From Spirochaetales bacterium (GTDB lineage: Bacteria > Spirochaetota > Spirochaetia > SZUA-6 > DRHE01), in assembly GCA_011049745.1 (NCBI GenBank), contig DRHE01000220.1:1-5530 (forward strand): DNA of 5,530 bases. The letters are read 5' to 3'. The notes beneath the pieces are model-generated. The model searched no databases. It saw nothing but the letters and a program-made list of their open reading frames with translations, and was not told the DNA's origin. A program made the translations under genes and the position numbers. Shown piece after piece: positions 1-5,530 of the stretch (positions are counted from its first letter, which is position 1; the number at the start of each line of letters is the position of its first letter).

Positions 1-3000
1 GAGTAGACGTGGAAATTCCTCAAGCTGTATCAAAAATTATCTTGAAACTTCTGTCCAAGGCACCGGAAGACAGGTATCAGAGCACATACGGGTTAAAAAC
101 GGATCTGGAGCTATGTCAGTCTGAGCTGAAATCCATGAACAAAATAGGCGATTTCGAGCCCGGGAAAGATGACAGATCTCCTATGTTCAAGGTTTCTCAT
201 AGAATATACGGCCGTGATACTGAGATATCCGCTTTGAATGAATCTCTCAATCTAGCGGACAGAGGAGAGAGTGTTCTTGCACTGATAGCGGGGAACTCCG
301 GGGTAGGTAAGACATCACTCGTAAGGGAGGTTCACAAGTCCTCTGTCCATAGAAAGGGATTTTACATTTCAGGGAAGTTTGAGCGGTTACAGCAGGACAT
401 TCCCTATAGCGGCTTCATCCAGGCTTTTCAAGAGATTATCGACCAGATTCTGATGGAAAGCAAAGATCGGGTAGCGATCTGGAAAGAGAAGATACTGAAT
501 AGGATAGGCCCCAACGGTAAGATCATCGTTGATGTAATCCCGCAGATGGAGCATATTATAGGACAGCAGAAACCTGCTCCCAGGCTTCCTCCTTCGGAGT
601 CGGCGAACCGTTTTAATACCGTGTTTCAGAACTTTGTGGGTGTTTTTTGTCAAAAAGAACGCCCGTTGATCATTTTTCTTGATGATCTGCACTGGGCAGA
701 TTCCGCCAGTCTGCAGCTCCTGCGCATTTTAGTAACCAGTCCTGACATACGATACCTGCTCATACTGGGCGCTTACAGGGAAAATGAAGTGGATGCTTTT
801 CATCCGCTTCAGCGTTTGATGGATGAGCTCGAGGAATCGAATATCAAGGCTCGCATAATTTATTTGAAACCTCTGAACAAAAAACATGTGGGGTATATGG
901 TTTCTGATACTTTGAATAGTGAAAGGAAAGAGACCCAATCCCTTGCTCATTTAGTATACGAGAAGACCAACGGCAATCCCTTTTTCGTGAATGAATTTCT
1001 GAAAACTCTCTATCAGAAAAACCATACTTATTTTGATTTCCAATTTGGGCGCTGGAGATGGGACCTGGATGAAATCATGAAAGCAGGTATTGCAGATAAT
1101 TTAGTAAAGCTTATGACCGATAAAATTCAAAGGCTCTCGAAGACAGGGCAAAAGGTGCTGAAGCTTGCCGCCTGTATCGGGAACCATTTCTCACTGGGCT
1201 CCCTGGCAGAGGTAAATGAACATTCACCCTTCGAAACTTTAGGGGAGCTGCGTGAAAGCATAAGTGAAGGGCTCGTTTTGGCTTTGAGTGAGGAGTTCAG
1301 GTATACCCTTTTCAATGAAGAAAATCGTTCAGGAGTTTCCAACCTCTCTTTCAAGTTTCTGCATGACCGGGTTCAGCAGGCTGCTTATTCACTTCTGTCC
1401 TCAAGACAGAAGCAGCGACTGCATCTGAAAATAGGAAGACTTCTTCTAAAAAAATCCATTAAGGAGCAAATGGATGAAAGGATATGTGAAATCACGGACC
1501 ATTTAAACAGGGGACGTGCTCTGTTAAATGATCAGAAAGAGATATATGAGCTTGCCGGATTGAACCTGGAAGCAGGAAAAAAAGCAAAGACATCCATAGC
1601 ATATGAATCAGCTTTGAGATATATAACAGCCGGTATGGAGATGCTTTCAGGCAACTGCTGGCAGGATCAATATGAATTGACACTGTCACTCCATTTAGAA
1701 GGCGCTGAAGCAGCATACCTGAGCTCCGATTTTTCTCGTGCCAGGGATTTAAATCGATATGCACTAATGAAGGCAAGAACGGTTTTGGACAGGGTAAAGG
1801 TATACGAAATAATAATACAGTCCTTTATTGTGCAAAACCAATATCAAGAGGCAATAGATACCGCCTCGAAGATATTAAACCAGTTAGGTGTATTTTTACC
1901 AAGAAATCCCGGCAGATTACGCATTTTGCTCGGGCTTATAAAAACTAAAATGGTTCTTCACGGAATAAACATAGATGACCTTTACAAACTTCCTCAAATG
2001 ACCGACCCTTATAAACTTGCCGCAATGCGAATATTAATGGGAGTTTTTAATCCTTTTTATAAATCAATACGTGAGATGTTTCCAAGTATAGCATTCAGAA
2101 TGGTCATATTATCGGTAAAATACGGCAATTCAGACATTTCCCCTTTCGCGTATGCTCTCTATGGACTCCTCCTGGGGTTAATAGGAGAAATCGTTCCAGG
2201 TTACCGGTTTGGCAGTTTTGCGCTGGATTTGTTTGAAAAATACTACACTCGTGAGTTAACCGCCAAGATGTATAATGTTTTTTTTGTCCTGATAAAAAAA
2301 TGGAAAGCCCATTTAAGGGAAGCGTTAGATCCCCTCCTTGAAGCATATCAAAAAGGGCTTGAAACAGGTGATTTAGAATGGGCCGCACTTGCTGTTCGAG
2401 GATATTGTTTACAGTTGTTTTTTACCGGCAGAAACCTGGAGACTGTAAGCCGGGAGATTGCAAAATACTGCGAAACTTTACAGAAAATCAAACAGTACAA
2501 CACGCTTCATAACCTCATGCTGATAAGACAGTCCACTTTGAACCTTATGGGCCGTGATGAAGATAAAACCTGTTTAAAGGGTGAAAGTTTCAACGAAGAG
2601 GAAATGCTCCCTGTATTAATCGATGCAAACGACACCGATACAATTGCCGGTATAAGATTTCACAAAGCCATGCTCTGTTATCTGTTCGAAGACTATAGTG
2701 TAGCCATTGAAAACTTTAAAGAGATAGAAAAACATCGCGAAACAAGGGGACAATTCGGTTTCGTTCTTGAGGCACGGTTCTACTATTCTCTTATCCTTCT
2801 GGCTGTTTACCCTGAAATGAAGGGGGCTGAACAAAAACGTACTATGAAAAATGTGGTATCATATCAAAAAATGATGAGAAGAGGGGCAGAACACGCTCCA
2901 ATGAATTATCTTCACAAATGGTATCTGATCGAAGCAGAGCGGGATCGGGTTTTGGGAAAAGACATGGAAGCAATGGAATATTACGAGCAGGCAATAAAGG

Positions 3001-4964
3001 GTGCCCAAAAATACGAATATATCCAGGAGGAGGCTCTGTCCAATGAGCTCGCTGCCAGGTTCTATCTTATAAGAAAAAAGAAAAAGATAGCGGCGGCCTA
3101 CATGAAGGAGGCTTACTCCTGCTATAGAAGGTGGGGAGCATACGCTAAGGCAAAGGATCTGGAGAACAATTACGGGTATCTGCTGACACCTGATCATGAA
3201 ACAGTAACAAAAGTGAAGGGGAGTTTCACTGCAGCTTATGATCAAGCCGGTATCAAGCTGGAGGAGCTCGATCTAACGACAGTGCTCAAAGCCTCACAGG
3301 TAATCTCCGGAGAGATTTTACTGGGAGCACTTCTTGAAAAGATGATGAAAATCGTTATAGAAGTTTCAGGCGCTGAACGAGGGTTACTGATACTCGAGAA
3401 GGAAGGCAGGTACTTCATCGAAGCTGAAGGGGATGCCGGGAAAATAAATCTTCTTCAAAATATGGAGGCTACAGGGAGCGGCAAGCTATCTCATGCTGTT
3501 ATAAACTATGTGATAAGTACAAAAGAGAGTGTTATTTTGAATGATGCGGCTGAAGAAGAACTATTTCAAAAGGATCAGTATATAACTCAAATCAGGCCCA
3601 GATCCCTTTTATGCGCTCCGATAATCCATCAGGTAAAGTTAAAGGGCGCGATATATCTGGAGAACAATCTTTCCGGCGGGGTTTTCACTGAGGAGAGGGT
3701 TGAGATTGTCAAATTGATTGCTTCCCAAACCGCTATATCACTAGAAAACGCGGTACTGTTCAGGTCACTTTTAGAGGATATAGAAAAGCGCAAGAAGATA
3801 GAACACGAGCTTCGGAGGGCCGAGGAGATGGCAAGGTCTCTTCTTGACGCTATGCGTGACTCCCTCACTCTTATAGACCCCGGGGGAGTCATACTTAGCC
3901 TCAATAAGACAGCCGCTCAAAGATTGGGCAGGCCTCCAAAAAATATAATCGGTAGATGCCTGTGGGACCTGCTTCCGGAGGTTATCGCGGAGCGCAGAAA
4001 AGGGTTTGTTGAACGGGCGGTCCGCTCGAGAAAAGCTATCCGTGTGAAAGATGAGCAGCGGGGAGTTCTGGAGGATAATGTTATCTGCCCTGTTTTTGGC
4101 TTACAGGGAAAGGTGGCAAAGATCGCAATTCTTGCACGAGATATTACGGAGCAGAGGAAAGTGGCGGAGCAGGTAAAAAAACAGGAGAAACAGCTTATAC
4201 GATCGGACAAACTTGTTTTCATGGGAGAGCTTGCAGCAGGAATTGCCCACGAAATCAACACACCCAACTACTCTATTATGTTGAGCACCGCGTATCTTTC
4301 GAAAGCTTATCCTGATATACTTTCTATTTTTGAAGATTACTGCGAAGAGAAAGAAGATCTTCGCGTCGGGGGTCTTGAATATGAGGAGTTCAGCAAGACC
4401 CTTCCCGAATCTGTCAACAGGATCCGGGACTGCGCACAGAAAATAAGCCTGCTTGTTAAGGAATTGAAATCGTTTGCCCGTGACGAGCCTGAAGATTTCA
4501 TGGGCACAGTAGATATTAACGTTACTGTTCAGTCTGCTGTGGTACTCGCTACACCAATAATCAAGAAGTTGACGGATAATTTTACTGTTCAGCTCGAAGA
4601 AAACATACCGAAAATCCGGGGCAACGCGCAGAAGATAGAGCAGGTACTTCTGAATTTGCTGCAGAATGCCTGCCAGTCACTTCCCGACCGGAGAAAGTCC
4701 GTGTCCATTCAGACATCTCATGATAAGGAAAAAGGCTCTATCGTAATAGATTTAAGGGATGAGGGAGCCGGCATGACGGAGGAAGTACTGGGTAAAATAT
4801 GTGAACCCTTTTTCACGACAAGACGGGAAAAAGGGGGCACAGGCCTTGGAATATCGATATCAAAAGGTATAGTTGAAGAGCATGGGGGCGCATTGGCCTT
4901 CGAATCCAAACCCGGGAAAGGGACCGTTGCAACGGTTAAATTCCCCGTAAAGGAGGATGGATGA
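1..4964 (+). CDS. Hybrid Ser/Thr kinase (tail) - AAA ATPase - TPR-like - GAF - PAS - sensor histidine kinase, 5'-truncated by window
   Basis: Large, probably cytoplasmic signalling protein; no membrane segment is evident. The frame is open from base 3 (V-D-V before the GTG at 9), so that GTG is not the true start and the gene begins upstream. Numbering from GTG=1: residues 1-40 are the C-terminal lobe end of a PknB-like kinase (KLLSKAPEDRYQS). Residues ~66-330 are an AAA_16/STAND ATPase with Walker A GNSGVGKTS (95-103) and Walker B IIFLDDLHWAD (221-231). Residues ~500-1060 are helical and TPR-like. GAF spans ~1087-1251, a short coiled linker follows, PAS spans ~1273-1383 (ends DITEQRK). The histidine kinase has an H box with His1414 (AHEINTPN), N box (NLLQNACQ, 1549-1556), G1 (DEGAGM, 1584-1589), F (EPFFTT, 1599-1604) and G2 (GGTGLGIS, 1609-1616). 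All ATP-binding boxes look intact, so autophosphorylation is expected. Input ligand and phosphotransfer partner are unknown. The stop overlaps the regulator remnant. Family assignment is firm; physiological role is not. Confidence 0.95.
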   Translation, partial: VDVEIPQAVSKIILKLLSKAPEDRYQSTYGLKTDLELCQSELKSMNKIGDFEPGKDDRSPMFKVSHRIYGRDTEISALNESLNLADRGESVLALIAGNSGVGKTSLVREVHKSSVHRKGFYISGKFERLQQDIPYSGFIQAFQEIIDQILMESKDRVAIWKEKILNRIGPNGKIIVDVIPQMEHIIGQQKPAPRLPPSESANRFNTVFQNFVGVFCQKERPLIIFLDDLHWADSASLQLLRILVTSPDIRYLLILGAYRENEVDAFHPLQRLMDELEESNIKARIIYLKPLNKKHVGYMVSDTLNSERKETQSLAHLVYEKTNGNPFFVNEFLKTLYQKNHTYFDFQFGRWRWDLDEIMKAGIADNLVKLMTDKIQRLSKTGQKVLKLAACIGNHFSLGSLAEVNEHSPFETLGELRESISEGLVLALSEEFRYTLFNEENRSGVSNLSFKFLHDRVQQAAYSLLSSRQKQRLHLKIGRLLLKKSIKEQMDERICEITDHLNRGRALLNDQKEIYELAGLNLEAGKKAKTSIAYESALRYITAGMEMLSGNCWQDQYELTLSLHLEGAEAAYLSSDFSRARDLNRYALMKARTVLDRVKVYEIIIQSFIVQNQYQEAIDTASKILNQLGVFLPRNPGRLRILLGLIKTKMVLHGINIDDLYKLPQMTDPYKLAAMRILMGVFNPFYKSIREMFPSIAFRMVILSVKYGNSDISPFAYALYGLLLGLIGEIVPGYRFGSFALDLFEKYYTRELTAKMYNVFFVLIKKWKAHLREALDPLLEAYQKGLETGDLEWAALAVRGYCLQLFFTGRNLETVSREIAKYCETLQKIKQYNTLHNLMLIRQSTLNLMGRDEDKTCLKGESFNEEEMLPVLIDANDTDTIAGIRFHKAMLCYLFEDYSVAIENFKEIEKHRETRGQFGFVLEARFYYSLILLAVYPEMKGAEQKRTMKNVVSYQKMMRRGAEHAPMNYLHKWYLIEAERDRVLGKDMEAMEYYEQAIKGAQKYEYIQEEALSNELAARFYLIRKKKKIAAAYMKEAYSCYRRWGAYAKAKDLENNYGYLLTPDHETVTKVKGSFTAAYDQAGIKLEELDLTTVLKASQVISGEILLGALLEKMMKIVIEVSGAERGLLILEKEGRYFIEAEGDAGKINLLQNMEATGSGKLSHAVINYVISTKESVILNDAAEEELFQKDQYITQIRPRSLLCAPIIHQVKLKGAIYLENNLSGGVFTEERVEIVKLIASQTAISLENAVLFRSLLEDIEKRKKIEHELRRAEEMARSLLDAMRDSLTLIDPGGVILSLNKTAAQRLGRPPKNIIGRCLWDLLPEVIAERRKGFVERAVRSRKAIRVKDEQRGVLEDNVICPVFGLQGKVAKIAILARDITEQRKVAEQVKKQEKQLIRSDKLVFMGELAAGIAHEINTPNYSIMLSTAYLSKAYPDILSIFEDYCEEKEDLRVGGLEYEEFSKTLPESVNRIRDCAQKISLLVKELKSFARDEPEDFMGTVDINVTVQSAVVLATPIIKKLTDNFTVQLEENIPKIRGNAQKIEQVLLNLLQNACQSLPDRRKSVSIQTSHDKEKGSIVIDLRDEGAGMTEEVLGKICEPFFTTRREKGGTGLGISISKGIVEEHGGALAFESKPGKGTVATVKFPVKEDG
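4949..4956 (+). promoter_or_regulatory. Strong Shine-Dalgarno AAAGGAGG at the kinase-gene end
   Basis: AAAGGAGG is a near-perfect match to the 16S anti-SD and lies within the last codons of the kinase gene. It is where a translationally coupled downstream regulator would be initiated. It abuts ATG 4957 with no spacer and is only 4 nt from ATG 4961, which opens a 6-codon frame (stop TAA 4979-4981). Neither spacing is ideal. I infer that it served a start codon a few bases further downstream that has since been lost. Confidence 0.6.
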
Positions 4965-5061
4965 GCTCGAGGTGGCTGTAAAATGCATGAGGGCCGGTGC
5001 GTTTGATTACATGGTTAAGGCTGTTGAAGAAAGCAGGCTTGCGAGCGGGGTCAGGAGGGCC
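4957..5061 (+). pseudogene. Response-regulator receiver-domain remnant (NtrC/sigma-54 regulator type)
   Basis: The frame from ATG 4957 begins MDELEVAVKCMRAGAFDYM and continues VKAVEESRLASGVRRA. This matches the last third of a CheY-like receiver as found in NtrC-type regulators: alpha4/beta5 with A-G-A-F-D-Y, then the conserved Lys that is normally followed by Pro, then helix alpha5. The phospho-acceptor Asp, the acidic pocket and the DD motif of a receiver, about 80 N-terminal residues, are absent. The Lys-Pro pair reads Lys-Ala, consistent with relaxed selection. Receiver similarity stops at about 5061. The frame runs on to TAA 5161-5163 only by crossing antisense epimerase sequence. It overlaps the kinase stop, the position expected for a coupled cognate regulator. 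No AAA+ or HTH output domain follows. It is non-functional as a receiver; a translated 68-residue peptide cannot be excluded. Confidence 0.75.
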
Positions 5062-5271
5062 TCCACTGCAGTTCTTTCTCAGCTTTCGCAGTGTTACAGA
5101 CAAAATACAGCAAGTCGCCGAGCCGTTCTTTCTCAAACTCAACCACAGGTTCTTTTCCGGTAATCTTACCGATATATTCCACGCACTCGAGAAGTGACAT
5201 TGAGTAATCCGGCCCGCCGCCTATGTTGTATATTCCAGGTTTCCCGTGGGGTAAAAAAACTCATCCAAGGC
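5051..5271 (-). pseudogene. NAD-dependent sugar-nucleotide epimerase/dehydratase fragment (CDP-paratose 2-epimerase-like)
   Basis: On the minus strand, 5260 to 5051 reads V-F-L-P-H then GKPGIYNIGGG, SMSLLECVEYIGKITGKEP, RLGDLLYFVCNTAKAEKEL, QWRPS, stop (TGA at 5053-5051). This is the C-terminal substrate-binding part of extended SDR epimerases. Its hallmarks are Y-N-I-G-G-G, an S-L-L-E helix, R-x-G-D, and D/N-T-x-K-A-x-x-x-L-x-W-x-P. The N-terminal Rossmann fold with GxxGxxG and the YxxxK catalytic motif are absent, and so are the ~30 residues that usually follow W-x-P. The in-frame codon before the Val is TGA (5263-5261). Similarity probably continues upstream in another frame as A-L-D-E-F-F (5271-5254), across a run of seven T on the minus strand. 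The fragment therefore carries a probable 1-nt frameshift as well as truncation at both ends. In life such enzymes act in nucleotide-sugar synthesis for surface polysaccharide. The exact substrate cannot be told from this piece. Confidence 0.75.
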
Positions 5272-5286
5272 TGGAAGCACAATTAC

Positions 5287-5530
5287 TTATGAATCCGGAC
5301 AGATCTCGACTACCTTGTTGACTCGGTTCGCTTGAATCGTTACTCTCACTTTCTGAACATCACGAATAATGGAGACATTCATGTCTAGACCATATCCCTT
5401 CAGGCTTTCCAGCAACCTAGCAATGGGACGTTGATAAAGATACTTCTCTAAAAGAATCATCGCCCAGACCGATATCCCTAACCTGCTTTTTGGAATCAGT
5501 TTGGCGGGCCCTTTTGCGGCGATTATTCCA
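5287..5530 (-). pseudogene. IS66-family transposase (TnpC-like) fragment, running off the window
   Basis: The minus-strand frame enters at the right edge (first full codon 5529-5527) and stops at TAA 5289-5287. It covers 80 residues with no start inside the window. The first ~50 residues, including GPAKLIPKSRLGISVW then LLEKYLYQRPIARLLESL and GYGLD, match the segment of IS66-type transposases after the zinc-binding region. There K-L-I-P-K-x-x-x-G-x-S-V-W precedes the helix with K-x-L-x-Q-R-P and R-L-L. After G-L-D-M (about 5379) the family pattern, normally G-T-(I/L/V)-T-x-G-L-x-x-L, is lost. The last ~31 residues (NVSIIRDVQ ... VVEICPDS) are unrecognised. The DDE catalytic residues that should lie further on are not there, so this is a dead copy. 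No other frame in this stretch recovers the family sequence, arguing for a junction rather than a simple frameshift. No IS66 terminal inverted repeat was recognised. Confidence 0.7.

Noticed and set aside
9..11. GTG at 9 as the gene start
   Set aside because: The frame is open back to base 3 and residues 1-40 are mid-domain kinase sequence; there is no ribosome binding site and the gene clearly begins upstream.
387..4909. Minus-strand open frames of 63-128 codons opposite the large gene
   Set aside because: They lie antisense to a continuously conserved multi-domain coding sequence, and their translations show no recognisable motifs.
5054..5064. GGAGGGCCTCC as a terminator hairpin
   Set aside because: The stem is five base pairs with a one-base loop and no U-tract follows on either strand, so it cannot act as an intrinsic terminator.
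4936..5142. Minus-strand 68-codon frame over the kinase end and receiver remnant
   Set aside because: It is out of frame with the epimerase homology on the same strand and antisense to the receiver; nothing supports it.
4997..5197. Plus-strand 66-codon frame after the kinase gene
   Set aside because: It is out of frame with the receiver remnant and antisense to the epimerase fragment; it has no motif.
5253..5259. A7/T7 run as a programmed frameshift site
   Set aside because: There is no stimulatory structure or SD-like element nearby and the gene is truncated at both ends; decay or sequencing slip is the simpler reading.
5293..5388. Plus-strand open stretch (I-R-T-D-L-D-Y-L-V ... G-D-I-H-V, then TAG)
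   Set aside because: About 31 codons, no start, preceded by TGA and with no family match that I can name; kept only as a possible alternative reading of the unrecognised tail.

Overview
The window is bacterial. It looks like a mid-GC, Gram-negative, environmental lineage. The giant hybrid Ser/Thr kinase / ATPase / histidine kinase, with an NtrC-type receiver remnant directly behind it, is a layout I associate with Desulfobacterota-like deltaproteobacteria and some spirochaetes. That placement is an inference from architecture only, and nothing in the sequence fixes the taxon.

Positions 1-4964 (+) are one uninterrupted reading frame, about 90% of the window. It is the C-terminal ~1,650 residues of a multi-domain signalling protein whose N-terminal kinase catalytic core lies upstream of the window. 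The order is: tail of a PknB-like Ser/Thr kinase domain, AAA_16/STAND-type ATPase with clear Walker A and B motifs, long helical TPR-like region, GAF, PAS, then a histidine kinase core (DHp with His1414, HATPase_c with N, G1, F and G2 boxes). It ends cleanly at TGA 4962-4964.

Positions 4957-5530 hold no intact gene. Three unrelated scraps are packed into about 570 bases. (1) A + strand fragment of a response-regulator receiver domain, the C-terminal third only, starts inside the end of the kinase gene. It looks like what remains of the cognate NtrC-type regulator after a deletion. (2) A - strand fragment of an NAD-dependent sugar-nucleotide epimerase (CDP-paratose 2-epimerase-like) is joined tail-to-tail to the receiver scrap at about 5056-5062. 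(3) A - strand fragment of an IS66-family transposase runs off the right edge and ends in an unrecognised tail.

The likely original layout was a kinase-regulator operon, with the sensor kinase followed immediately by its sigma-54-type response regulator. The regulator has been destroyed here, so in this window the kinase has no visible intact partner. The right end is either a recombination and decay hot spot associated with a transposon, or an assembly chimera; sequence alone cannot separate these. I found no RNA gene, CRISPR array, convincing promoter or hairpin terminator.
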